A stretch of 64,000 nucleotides of DNA. It comes from Nocardioides sp. CER19 (GTDB lineage: Bacteria > Actinomycetota > Actinomycetes > Propionibacteriales > Nocardioidaceae). The stretch spans positions 186,001 to 250,000 of the forward strand of contig NZ_JARVWS010000004.1 in assembly GCF_029846275.1 (NCBI RefSeq), written 5' to 3'. This document shows positions 17,085 through 25,051 of this stretch, one piece after another. Position 1 is the first letter of the stretch. Every line of letters begins with the position of its first letter. The position numbers and the translations under genes are program-made. Below the pieces are notes generated by a model. It was not told the DNA's origin. It was given only the letters and a program-made list of their open reading frames with translations, and did not search any database.

Positions 17085-18377
17085 TCAGCGCTCCAGGATC
17101 GCGACGACGCCCTGGCCCCCGGCGGCGCACACCGAGATCAGGACCCGGCCCCCACCCTTCGCGGCGAGCAGCTTCGCGGCGTTCGCGACGATGCGGCCGC
17201 CCGTCGCGGCGAACGGGTGACCAGCGGCCAGCGAGGAGCCCTTGACGTTGAGCTTCGTGCGGTCGATCGACCCGAGCGGCGCGTCGAGACCGAGGCGCTC
17301 CTTGCAGAACACCGGGTCCTCCCACGCCGCGAGGGTGGAGAGCACCTGCGAGGCGAACGCCTCGTGGATCTCGTAGTAGTCGAAGTCCTGCAGCGTCAGG
17401 CCGTGGCGCGCCAACAGTCGCGGAACGGCGTACGCCGGCGCCATCAGCAGGCCCTCGCGGCCGTGGACGAAGTCGACGGCCGCGACCTCGGAGTCCACGA
17501 AGTAGGCGAGCGGCTCCAGCCCGCGCTCCTGCGCCCACTCCTCCGACGCCAGCAGGACCGCGGAGGCGCCGTCGGTCAGCGGCGTCGAGTTGGCGGCCGT
17601 CATCGTGGCCGCGGCGCCCTTGCCGAAGACCGGCTTGAGCTTGGCGAGCTTCTCGACCGACGAGTCGGCGCGGAGGTTGTTGTCGCGCTCGAGCCCCCGG
17701 AACGGCGTGACGAGGTCGTCCTGCCAGCCCTCGTCGTAGGACCTCGCCAGGTTGTGGTGCGAGGTCACGGCGAGCTCGTCCTGCGCCTCGCGGGTGATCT
17801 GCCACTCGACCGCGGTCAGCGCCTGGTGCTCGCCCATGGAGAGGCCGGTCCGGGGCTCGCCGTTGGACGGGATCGCGAGACCGATGTCGCCGGGCCGGAC
17901 CGAGGCGAGGACCGCCAGGCGGTCCTTCATCGTCTTCGCGTTGTTGAGCCTGATGAGCTTCTTGCGCAGCTTCTCGGAGATCGCGACGGGGGCGTCCGAT
18001 GTCGTGTCGACGCCGCCGCCGACGCCGACGTCGATCTGGCCGAGGGCGATCTTGCCGGCGATGTAGTTGATCGCCTGGAGGCCGGTGCCGCATGCCTGCT
18101 GCAGGTCGACGCCCGGCGTCTCGGGAGCGAGCCGGCTCCCGAGCACCGACTCCCGGACCAGGTTGAAGTCGCTGCTGTGCTTGAGGACCGCACCGCCGGC
18201 GACCTCGCCGAGACGCTGCCCCTCCAGCCCGAACCGAGCCACCAGGCCGTCGAGCGTGGCCGTGAACATGTCCTGGTTCGACGCGGTCGCGTAGGCGCCG
18301 TTGGAGCGGGCGAACGGGATGCGGTTGCCGCCCAGGACGGCGACGCGCCGCGTGGTCCCACCGTTGGTAGCAGTCAT
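17085..18377 (-). CDS. fadA2: Acetyl-CoA C-acyltransferase (thiolase, FadA2/FadI-like)
   Basis: A 430-residue thiolase. The nucleophilic Cys is C96 in LQQACGTGLQ; the active-site His motif is YEIHEAFA (~345) and the C-terminal catalytic Cys lies in SVCAAGGQG (~418). It should catalyse thiolytic cleavage of 3-ketoacyl-CoA, or the reverse condensation. An AAGGA ribosome binding site sits 7 nt before the ATG. Gene order is informative: it is divergent from a FabG4-like reductase that is followed by a MaoC dehydratase, the same arrangement as Rv0243 (fadA2), Rv0242c (fabG4) and Rv0241c (htdX) of M. tuberculosis. The symbol rests on this synteny. Confidence 0.93.
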   Translation of the reverse strand: MTATNGGTTRRVAVLGGNRIPFARSNGAYATASNQDMFTATLDGLVARFGLEGQRLGEVAGGAVLKHSSDFNLVRESVLGSRLAPETPGVDLQQACGTGLQAINYIAGKIALGQIDVGVGGGVDTTSDAPVAISEKLRKKLIRLNNAKTMKDRLAVLASVRPGDIGLAIPSNGEPRTGLSMGEHQALTAVEWQITREAQDELAVTSHHNLARSYDEGWQDDLVTPFRGLERDNNLRADSSVEKLAKLKPVFGKGAAATMTAANSTPLTDGASAVLLASEEWAQERGLEPLAYFVDSEVAAVDFVHGREGLLMAPAYAVPRLLARHGLTLQDFDYYEIHEAFASQVLSTLAAWEDPVFCKERLGLDAPLGSIDRTKLNVKGSSLAAGHPFAATGGRIVANAAKLLAAKGGGRVLISVCAAGGQGVVAILER

Positions 18378-18515
18378 GGGCTCATCCTTGCCTCGCGGGC
18401 GGGCGGCGTGAAGGGTATGAGAGGGACGCCACGAAATGTGGACACTGAGTTACACCTCTAGTTACATCTGCTGGACACGCCCGACGCCACTGACGACTGA
18501 CAGGAATCACCAGGC
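18378..18515. promoter_or_regulatory. Divergent fadA2-fabG4 promoter region with nested repeats
   Basis: The 138-bp gap holds a nested pattern: TGGACAC (18439-18445), AGTTACA (18448-18454), AGTTACA (18460-18466), TGGACAC (18472-18478). The two AGTTACA copies are direct repeats 12 bp apart, about one helical turn, suggesting cooperative binding of a regulator (inference). No known operator was recognised. CAGGA upstream of the ATG at 18516 may serve as the fabG ribosome binding site. Confidence 0.45.
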
Positions 18516-19850
18516 ATGAGCGACAAGTACCTCAGCTTCACGCAGAGCACGATCGGCCAGCTGCTCGTGAAGAACCTCGGGCTCCCGAACCCGGTCGCGC
18601 TCGAGCGGTACGCCGTCGGCGACCCGCTCGTCAAGGGCGCCGTCCTGGTCGGCGGCCGTGGGCGGCTCGCGGAGTCGCTGCCCGGGATCCTCGGCGCGCT
18701 CGACATCGAGACGGCGGAGGCGCGGGCCGACGGCGCCCGCTACAAGGGCCTGGTCTTCGACGCCTCCGGCCTGACCGCGCCGGACCAGCTCGAGGCACTG
18801 CGTGACTTCTTCACGCCCGTCCTGCGCTCCTTGGAGTCCTGCCCGCGGGTCGTGGTGATCGGGACGCCACCGGAGCGGCTCGACGGCGAGGAGCGGATCG
18901 CCCAGCGCGCGCTCGAGGGCTTCACCCGCAGCCTGGGCAAGGAGATCGGGCGCGGCGGCACCGTCCAGCTCGTCTACGTCGCCGAGGGCGCCGAGGAGGC
19001 CGCGACCTCCACGCTGGCGTTCCTCCTCTCCCCCAAGTCGGCCTACGTCTCGGGCCAGGTGATCCGGATCGGCGCGCACGGCAGCAGCACGGCCGAGCCG
19101 GTCGCCGACTGGACCCGGCCGCTCGCCGGCAAGGTCGCCCTCGTGACGGGTGCCAGCCGCGGGATCGGCGAGCAGATCGCCCGCGTGCTCCACCGCGACG
19201 GCGCGACGGTCGTCGGCGTCGACGTACCGCAGGCGGCTGACCCGCTCGTCAGGCTCATGGAGGACCTCGCCGGCGACTGGCTGACGCTCGACATCACCGC
19301 CGTCGACGCACCGCAGCGCATCGCGCGGCACCTCCAGGAGAAGCACGGCGGCGTCGACGTCGTCGTCCACAACGCCGGCATCACGCGGGACAAGAAGCTC
19401 GCCAACATGACCGCCGACCGATGGGAGTCGGTGATCGCCGTCAACGTGGTCGCGCCCGAGCGGATCACCGCCGAGCTGCTCGCCCAGAACGTCATCAACC
19501 CCAACGGTCGGGTCGTCGGCGTCGCGTCGATCGCCGGCATCGCGGGCAACGTCGGTCAGACCAACTACGCCGCCTCCAAGGCCGGCGTCATCGGGTTCGT
19601 CGACTCTCTCGCCGACAAGCTGACCGACGGCATCACCATCAACGCGGTCGCGCCCGGCTTCATCATCACGCAGATGACGGCGGCCGTGCCGCTCGCGACG
19701 CGCGAGGTCGGCCAGCGGCTCAACGCGATGGCGCAGGGCGGCCTCCCGGTCGACGTCGCGGAGACGATCGCGTGGTACGCCAGCCCCGGGTCGACAGCTG
19801 TCAACGGCAACGTCGTGCGGGTCTGCGGCCAGATGATGCTGGGGGCCTGA
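18516..19850 (+). CDS. fabG4: High-molecular-weight 3-oxoacyl-ACP/CoA reductase (FabG4-like)
   Basis: A 444-residue protein, nearly twice the length of an ordinary FabG. Residues 1 to ~200 form a degenerate N-terminal Rossmann-like domain without a catalytic triad. Residues ~205-444 are a complete SDR domain with TGASRGIGE (NADH binding, ~211-219), NNAG-like HNAG, catalytic Ser in VASIAG and YAASK (Tyr 351, Lys 355). This two-part layout is that of M. tuberculosis FabG4 (Rv0242c), an NADH-dependent 3-ketoacyl-CoA reductase. Its stop is one base from the GTG of the MaoC gene, so the two are surely cotranscribed. With the divergent thiolase it would supply beta-oxidation or chain-elongation steps. 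Confidence 0.93.
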   Translation: MSDKYLSFTQSTIGQLLVKNLGLPNPVALERYAVGDPLVKGAVLVGGRGRLAESLPGILGALDIETAEARADGARYKGLVFDASGLTAPDQLEALRDFFTPVLRSLESCPRVVVIGTPPERLDGEERIAQRALEGFTRSLGKEIGRGGTVQLVYVAEGAEEAATSTLAFLLSPKSAYVSGQVIRIGAHGSSTAEPVADWTRPLAGKVALVTGASRGIGEQIARVLHRDGATVVGVDVPQAADPLVRLMEDLAGDWLTLDITAVDAPQRIARHLQEKHGGVDVVVHNAGITRDKKLANMTADRWESVIAVNVVAPERITAELLAQNVINPNGRVVGVASIAGIAGNVGQTNYAASKAGVIGFVDSLADKLTDGITINAVAPGFIITQMTAAVPLATREVGQRLNAMAQGGLPVDVAETIAWYASPGSTAVNGNVVRVCGQMMLGA

Positions 19851-19851
19851 G

Positions 19852-20739
19852 GTGACCGAGACGCGGGCGCGGGTCGTCAGCGACCACGGCGGCCTCGGCA
19901 CGCTGGTGCGGGCGGCATTGCCGTCCGTGCCCGGGATCGGGTCGCTGCCCGGCGTACGCAAGACGGGCGAGGCGTTCGAACGGCTGACCGTCGCCCGCCC
20001 ACCGGTCACGATCCAGCGTCCCCACGTCGAGGCCTACGCCGAGGTGTGCGGCTTCCCGGTCAAGGACACCGCGCCGCTGACCTACCCGCACCTGCTGGCG
20101 TTCCCGCTGCACATGGCGCTGATGACCGACCCGGCCTTCCCCGCCCCCGCGATGGGGATGGTCCACCTCGAGAACTCGATCACCCAGCACCGGCCGCTCG
20201 CGGTCGGCGAGTCGCTCGGCGTGTCGGCGTGGGTCGGCCCGGCGAAGTCCCACCCCAAGGGCGAGGTCTTCGAGTTCGTCACGTCGATCCACGCGGGCGC
20301 GGCGGACGGCGAGCTCGTGTGGGAGTCGACGTCGGCGTACCTGCGCCGAGGCCAGGGCGACGCCTCAGCGAGCCGCGGCCTCCAGCTCGCGGATGTCTCC
20401 CCCGGCGGCACCGTGTGGAGGCTGCCGGGCGACCTCGGTCGGCGGTACGCCGCCGTGTCGGGCGACTACAACCCGATCCACCTCTTCCCGCTGACCGCGA
20501 AGGCGCTCGGGTTCAAGCGCCAGATCGCCCACGGGATGTGGACGAAGGCGCGCTCGGTGGCGGCGCTCGAGAACCGGCTGCCCGACGCGGTCCGCGTCGA
20601 CGTGGCCTTCCGGAAGCCGGTCTTCCTGCCGGGGAAGGTGGCGTTCGGGGCGGCCGGCTTCGAGGACGGCTACGCCTTCTCGCTCACCAAGCCCGGCGCC
20701 GAGACGGTGCACCTGCTGGGGCGCACCACCGCCCTCTGA
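19852..20739 (+). CDS. htdX: MaoC-type 3-hydroxyacyl dehydratase (HtdX-like)
   Basis: A 295-residue double hot-dog protein. An N-terminal degenerate half (~40-165) is followed by a MaoC half with the hydratase signature SGDYNPIHLFPLTAKALGF (~201-219) and an HGMW segment. The Asp and His in GDYNPIH are the catalytic pair of R-hydratases. It should interconvert (R)-3-hydroxyacyl and trans-2-enoyl thioesters. GTG at 19852 lies one base past the fabG4 stop, giving tight coupling. Length and position match HtdX (Rv0241c) of M. tuberculosis. It is followed by 22-bp repeat units and then the convergent tesB. Confidence 0.92.
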   Translation: MTETRARVVSDHGGLGTLVRAALPSVPGIGSLPGVRKTGEAFERLTVARPPVTIQRPHVEAYAEVCGFPVKDTAPLTYPHLLAFPLHMALMTDPAFPAPAMGMVHLENSITQHRPLAVGESLGVSAWVGPAKSHPKGEVFEFVTSIHAGAADGELVWESTSAYLRRGQGDASASRGLQLADVSPGGTVWRLPGDLGRRYAAVSGDYNPIHLFPLTAKALGFKRQIAHGMWTKARSVAALENRLPDAVRVDVAFRKPVFLPGKVAFGAAGFEDGYAFSLTKPGAETVHLLGRTTAL

Positions 20740-20806
20740 GGGCGACAACGCCGATCTCGAGGGGCAACAACCCGGATCTCGAGGGGCGACAACACCAACG
20801 TCGGGG
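20740..20806. repeat. Three 22-bp repeat units between convergent htdX and tesB
   Basis: Between the two stop codons lie three units of period 22 bp, each with the core GATCTCGAGGGGC followed by a GACAAC or AACAAC segment. Read on the minus strand the units are CGCCCCTCGAGATC-type, the same as units 2-4 of the larger array at 54641-54860. The last unit runs into ACGTCGGGGTCAGTCG, which is also shared with the larger array and includes the tesB stop codon. The block is non-coding and contains no A/T-rich terminator tail. Confidence 0.85.
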
Positions 20807-21703
20807 TCAGTCGCGGGGAGGTCGGATGATGCCTTCCTGGGCGACGGTGGCGGCGAGCCGGCCGTCGCGGGTGAAGACCCGCCCGATCGAGAGGCCGCGG
20901 CCGCCCTGGGCGGACGGCGAGACCTGGTCGTAGAGCCACCAGTCGTCGGGGCGGAACGGGCGGTGGAACCAGATCGCGTGGTCGAGCGACGCCATCTGGA
21001 TCTGCTCGTGGTCCAGCGTGTGCGCGGCGAGCGCCGCGCCGAGCAGCGAGATGTCGCTGGCCCAGGTGAACGCCCCCAGGTGGACCTGCGGGTCGTCGGG
21101 CAGCCGGCCGTTGATCTTGAGCCAGACCCGCTGACGGGACGGGCGCGCGGGATCCTCCTCGAGGCCGCCGGCCAGGGAGTGGCCGACGGCGCGGCCCTCG
21201 ATCGCCGCCCACTCCTGGGCGAGCCGCTGGCCCTCGGCGTCGGTGCGGTCCCGCAGCCGCTTGAGGAAGTCGAGGCCCTGCTCCGGCGGCAGGACGTCGG
21301 GCATGACGTCCTGGTGCTCGAAGCCCTGCTCCTCCCGGTGGAAGTTCGCCGTCATGTAGTAGATCGACCGGCCGTGCTGGCGCGCCACGATGCGGCGCGT
21401 GAGGAACGAGCGGCCGTCGCGGATCCGCTCGACGTCGTAGACGATCGACTCGGTGGGGTCGCCGGGCAGCAGGAAGTAGGAGTGCATCGAGTGCACGAAG
21501 AACTCCCCCGGCACCGACCGCATGCCGGCCATGAGCGCCTGGGCCGCCACCTGGCCACCGAAGGAACGACCGCGGCCGTTGTCCTGCGAGTGGCCGCGGA
21601 ACAGGTCGTCGTCGATCTCCTCGAGGTCGAGCACGTCGACGAGCGCCTTGACGGCCGCCTCGTTGGCAGGCGGCATCGTCGCCTGGTCGGATCGGTCGGT
21701 CAC
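20807..21703 (-). CDS. tesB: Acyl-CoA thioesterase II
   Basis: A 298-residue double hot-dog thioesterase of the TesB family. The N-terminal half has the family segment RSFGGQVAAQALMAG (~47-61) and the second half SDISLLGAALAAH with SLDHAIWFHRPFR and RGLSIGRVF. It hydrolyses medium- and long-chain acyl-CoA to free fatty acid. The start is GTG 21703, overlapping the TGA of the upstream PAC2 gene in a GTGA, so translation is coupled. It is convergent with the fabG4-htdX pair, and shared lipid chemistry may explain the neighbourhood. Its 3' end, from the stop codon onward, is in a repeat block. Confidence 0.95.
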   Translation of the reverse strand: MTDRSDQATMPPANEAAVKALVDVLDLEEIDDDLFRGHSQDNGRGRSFGGQVAAQALMAGMRSVPGEFFVHSMHSYFLLPGDPTESIVYDVERIRDGRSFLTRRIVARQHGRSIYYMTANFHREEQGFEHQDVMPDVLPPEQGLDFLKRLRDRTDAEGQRLAQEWAAIEGRAVGHSLAGGLEEDPARPSRQRVWLKINGRLPDDPQVHLGAFTWASDISLLGAALAAHTLDHEQIQMASLDHAIWFHRPFRPDDWWLYDQVSPSAQGGRGLSIGRVFTRDGRLAATVAQEGIIRPPRD

Positions 21704-22644
21704 TCGGTCGGCCTCTCTGGGTCGTCGCCGGGGTCATCGTCGAGACCCGCGAGGAACCGCTCGAACTCGCGCCCGAGCTCCTCACCGGTCGGGAGGGGCT
21801 GGTTGGGGGCGAGCAGGTTGGAGCCGGACTCCTCGGCACGCGCGAAGGCGTCGTACTGCCGCTCGAGCGCGTGCACCACCTCGGCCACCTCGTCGTTGCC
21901 CTCGAGGTAGCGCGCGATCTCGGCGTCGCGCTCGTCCGCCTCGGCCTGCAGGTCGGTGAGGTCGATGGTCAGCCGGCCGGCCAGCTCGACCTGCTCGAGC
22001 AGCGCGACGGAGGCGTGCGGGTAGTCGAGCTGGGCGAGGTAGTGCGGGATGTGCGCGACGAAGCCCTGGGCGTCGCGGCCGCAGTCGCCGAGGCGGAGCT
22101 CGACGAGCACCTGGGCGCTCGACGGCACCCGCAGCTCGCCGGTCCACGGGCTCTCGACCGTGACCAGCTCGGGGTTGTTGGCGTGGTGCGTCAGCGTCAT
22201 CGGCCGCGTGTGCGGCACCGCCATCGGCACCGACCCGAGGCTGATCACCCGGTCGACCTCGAACCGCTCGACGACGTCGCGCACAGCGCGCGCGAAGGCC
22301 TCCCAGCGGTTGTCGGGCTCGGGGCCGTGGAGGAGGAGGTACGGCGTCCCGCCGGCGTCGCGCAGGAGCCGGACGACCAGGCGCGGCGTCTCGTAGTCCT
22401 CGTAGTGGTCGCGCGCGAAGGTGACCGGGGGTCGGCGTGCGCGGTAGTCGTGGAAGGCGTCGACGTCGAACGTGGCCACCACCGGAGCCGTGCGTGAGGC
22501 CTCCACGAGGTGGCGGGCGGCCCGCACCGAGGCGTTGCCGGCATCGAGGAACCCGTCGAGCACCTGCACCATGACGAGCGGGCCCTCGAGGTCGTCGAGC
22601 GCCGGAACGCTGTCGACGATGTGCACGAGCTTCGACTTCGCCAC
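21700..22644 (-). CDS. PAC2 family protein
   Basis: A 314-residue protein of the proteasome-assembly-chaperone-like PAC2 family, which is widespread in actinobacteria and archaea. Recognisable parts are VMVQVLDGFLDAGNA near the N-terminus, SLGSVPMAVPHTRPM in the middle and a Glu/Asp-rich helical C-terminus (ETEELGREFERFLA-like). The bacterial function is not established. The GTG at 22644 is chosen because GGGAGAG lies about 6 nt upstream; the frame extends to 22725 but those residues (ending in GERR) look like leader. Its stop overlaps the tesB start (GTGA). Confidence 0.85.
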   Translation of the reverse strand: MAKSKLVHIVDSVPALDDLEGPLVMVQVLDGFLDAGNASVRAARHLVEASRTAPVVATFDVDAFHDYRARRPPVTFARDHYEDYETPRLVVRLLRDAGGTPYLLLHGPEPDNRWEAFARAVRDVVERFEVDRVISLGSVPMAVPHTRPMTLTHHANNPELVTVESPWTGELRVPSSAQVLVELRLGDCGRDAQGFVAHIPHYLAQLDYPHASVALLEQVELAGRLTIDLTDLQAEADERDAEIARYLEGNDEVAEVVHALERQYDAFARAEESGSNLLAPNQPLPTGEELGREFERFLAGLDDDPGDDPERPTE

Positions 22645-22733
22645 CCGGCGCTCTCCCGTCCTGTCGATGTGTTTCTCGCTGCCGCCCGGCTGCTCCCCGT
22701 CGCGGCTCCTGAAGATGTTCCACATGGCGAAGC

Positions 22734-22777
22734 AGCAGCGCCGCGCGGGTCAACGATATTCCCCGCGCGGCGCTGCT
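22734..22777 (-). terminator. Strong GC hairpin downstream of the amino acid permease
   Basis: A perfect 16-bp stem (22734-22749 with 22762-22777) encloses a 12-nt A/T-rich loop. It lies 12 bp past the permease stop codon on the minus strand. No U-tract follows, which is common for actinobacterial hairpin terminators. Confidence 0.7.
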
Positions 22778-22788
22778 CCGGCCATTCG

Positions 22789-24276
22789 TCAGGTGGTGGT
22801 CGTCACGGCCGCGGCGCGGCCGACCCGGCTGCGGCGGTAGCCGTAGGTGAAGTAGATCGCGAAGCCGATGATCATCCAGACCACGAAGCGCAGCCACGTC
22901 TCCAGGCTGAGGTTGAGCGCGAGGTAGACGCAGATCAGCGCCGCGAGGGTGGGCAGCCACGGGCTCAGCGGCACCCGGAACGGGCGCTCGAGCTCGGGCC
23001 GGGTCCGACGCAGCACGGGAACGGCGAGCGAGACCAGAGCGAAGGCGGTCAACGTGCCGATGTTGACCATCTCCTCCAGCTTCGAGATGGGCGTGAGCCC
23101 GGCGACCAGCGCGACCAGGACGCCGACGGTGAGCGTGATCCGGACCGGCGTGCCCGTGCGGGGGCTGGTCCGTCCGAAGCCGTGCGGCAGCAGGGCGTCA
23201 CGGCTCATCGCGAAGAGCACGCGGATCGCGCCGATCATGAGCGTCATGACGACGGTGGTGAGGCCGGCGACCGCACCCGCGGCGATCAGCGTCGCGAAGC
23301 CGTCCCGTCCGACGTCGCGGAAGGCGCTGGCCAGTGCCGCCGACGTGTCGATCTTGTCGTAGCGCACCATGCCGGTGATGACGAGCGAGACGGCGACGTA
23401 GAGCACCGTGCAGATGGCGAGCGAGCCGATGATGCCCCGAGGCAGGTCGCGCTGCGGGTTGCGGGCCTCCTCCGCCGTGGTCGCGACCACGTCGAAGCCG
23501 ATGTAGGCGAAGAACACGACCGAGGCGGCGGAGATGATGCCGAGGACGCCGTAGGTCGCCGGCTCCAGCCCGAAGACCCACTGTATGAGCGGCTGCCCGA
23601 GGCCACTGGAGTTCACCGAGCCGGCCCGCGGCGGGACGAACGGGTGGTAGTTGGATCCGGTGATGTAGAAGAGCCCGGCGATGATCACGAACAGGACGAT
23701 GAAGAGCTTGATCCCGACGAGCACCAGGTTGACCCGCAGGGACTCCTTGATGCCGATCGCGACGAGCGCCATCAGCACGAGCACGAGCAGCAGCGCCGGC
23801 AGGTTCACGTGCCCCCACTGGGGCGTCTCCGTCGGCCCGATCGCGTCGGGCCAGCCCAACCCGATCTCGTCGAGGAACGTGACGAAGTAGGTGCTCCAGC
23901 CCTGGGCGACGACCGAGGCGCCGAGCATCAGCTCGAGCACGAGGTCCCAGCCGATGATCCAGGCCACCAGCTCCCCCAGGGTGGCGTAGGAGAACGTGTA
24001 CGCCGACCCGGAGACCGGGACCGTCGAGGCGAACTCGGCGTAGCAGAGCGCCGCGAGCCCGCAGCAGATGCCGGCCAGCACGAAGGAGAACACGACGCCG
24101 GGGCCGGCGTACTGTGCTGCCGCCTTGCCGGTGAGCGTGAAGATGCCGGCCCCGATGATGACGCCGATGCCGAAGACCGTGAGGTCGAGTGCGCTCAGTT
24201 TGCGCTTGAGCTGGAATTCAGGGTCGTCAGTGTCCTGGAGCGACTGCTCGATCGACTTCGTCCGCAGAACTTTCAT
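22789..24276 (-). CDS. APC family amino acid permease (cationic amino acid transporter type)
   Basis: A 495-residue protein with about 12-14 membrane segments. The APC helix-1 motif GVIIGAGIFTLTG (~38-50) and SGSAYTFSYATLGE in TM3 are clear. Overall features (N-terminal RTKSIEQSL, a long first extracellular loop after GWSTYFV, GFDVVATTAEEARNPQRDLP) match the YfnA/CAT-type group that moves amino acids, often branched or cationic. The substrate is not certain. GAGG lies 5 nt before the ATG. It is divergent from the L,D-transpeptidase and ends in a strong hairpin. Confidence 0.92.
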   Translation of the reverse strand: MKVLRTKSIEQSLQDTDDPEFQLKRKLSALDLTVFGIGVIIGAGIFTLTGKAAAQYAGPGVVFSFVLAGICCGLAALCYAEFASTVPVSGSAYTFSYATLGELVAWIIGWDLVLELMLGASVVAQGWSTYFVTFLDEIGLGWPDAIGPTETPQWGHVNLPALLLVLVLMALVAIGIKESLRVNLVLVGIKLFIVLFVIIAGLFYITGSNYHPFVPPRAGSVNSSGLGQPLIQWVFGLEPATYGVLGIISAASVVFFAYIGFDVVATTAEEARNPQRDLPRGIIGSLAICTVLYVAVSLVITGMVRYDKIDTSAALASAFRDVGRDGFATLIAAGAVAGLTTVVMTLMIGAIRVLFAMSRDALLPHGFGRTSPRTGTPVRITLTVGVLVALVAGLTPISKLEEMVNIGTLTAFALVSLAVPVLRRTRPELERPFRVPLSPWLPTLAALICVYLALNLSLETWLRFVVWMIIGFAIYFTYGYRRSRVGRAAAVTTTT

Positions 24277-24346
24277 GACGCCTCAGTTTCCCCAGCATCG
24301 GCCGTCAAACGGTCGCGGTCTCCGTTCCTGGTGCCATCATGTCCGC

Positions 24347-25039
24347 ATGCAGCGCCTCGCGGTAGCGCTCACGGTCCTCCTCGTCGGCGGCCTGATGGCC
24401 CCTGCCCACGGCGCGGGCACCGCCTGGGTCCGCCAGGCGCAGCGCGCGCTCAACGGGCTGCGCTGCGACGCCGGGCCGGTCGACGGCCGCATCGGCCTGC
24501 ACACCCGCTCGGCCGTCGTACGGCTCCAGTCACGGCACGGGCTGCCCACCAACGGACACCTCGACCGGGCCACCCGCCGGCTGCTCACGTCGGGCACCGC
24601 ACGGCGCTGCGACCGTCGCCCGGTGCCGCGCCACTCCGGGACCGGCCGGCGGATCGTCGTCAGCCAGGCGCAGAACTGGGTGTGGCTGGTCGGCGCGCGC
24701 GGCCGGGTCGTCGCCCAGGGCGGGGTCGTCGACAACCCCGCCGTGCTGCACAAGGGCACGTGGCGCACGGGCTCCTACTGCGGCCGGCCGGCACGGGTGG
24801 TCAAGAACCAGTCGGGCGCCGTCTACATGGACCACTTCGTGCGGTTCGCCCCCTGCGGCATCGGCTTCCACCGGATCCCCACCTACAAGACGACCGGCGC
24901 GCAGATGCACCCGGACTGGTACCTCGGCACCGACCTCGCCGGCGACTCGCACGGCTGCGTGCGGCTCTCCGCGGCGCTGGCGACCCGGTTGTGGGACTTC
25001 ACGGCGGGACGTACGGCGACCACCGTGAAGGTCCTCTGA
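24347..25039 (+). CDS. L,D-transpeptidase with peptidoglycan-binding domain, secreted
   Basis: A 230-residue exported protein. A short signal peptide (MQRLAVALTVLLVGGLMAPAHG, written here as its hydrophobic core LAVALTVLLVGGL) is followed by a PG_binding_1 repeat (VRQAQRALNGLRCDAGPVDG) and a YkuD catalytic domain. The active-site motif is SHGCVRL with Cys 204, preceded by the expected GFHRIP histidine. It would form 3-3 cross-links in peptidoglycan or attach proteins to it. The ATG at 24347 gives a proper signal peptide; a weak CATCAT hexamer lies 6 nt upstream. Several extra Cys (RCDRR, YCGRPA, PCGIGF) could form disulfides outside the cell. Confidence 0.92.
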   Translation: MQRLAVALTVLLVGGLMAPAHGAGTAWVRQAQRALNGLRCDAGPVDGRIGLHTRSAVVRLQSRHGLPTNGHLDRATRRLLTSGTARRCDRRPVPRHSGTGRRIVVSQAQNWVWLVGARGRVVAQGGVVDNPAVLHKGTWRTGSYCGRPARVVKNQSGAVYMDHFVRFAPCGIGFHRIPTYKTTGAQMHPDWYLGTDLAGDSHGCVRLSAALATRLWDFTAGRTATTVKVL

Positions 25040-25051
25040 CGCCGCCCGGGC

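Noticed and set aside
22789..24276. KimA or another K+ role for this APC permease
   Set aside because: It lacks the SDALSSVAY-type motif and the C-terminal cytoplasmic domain; it fits ordinary amino acid permeases.
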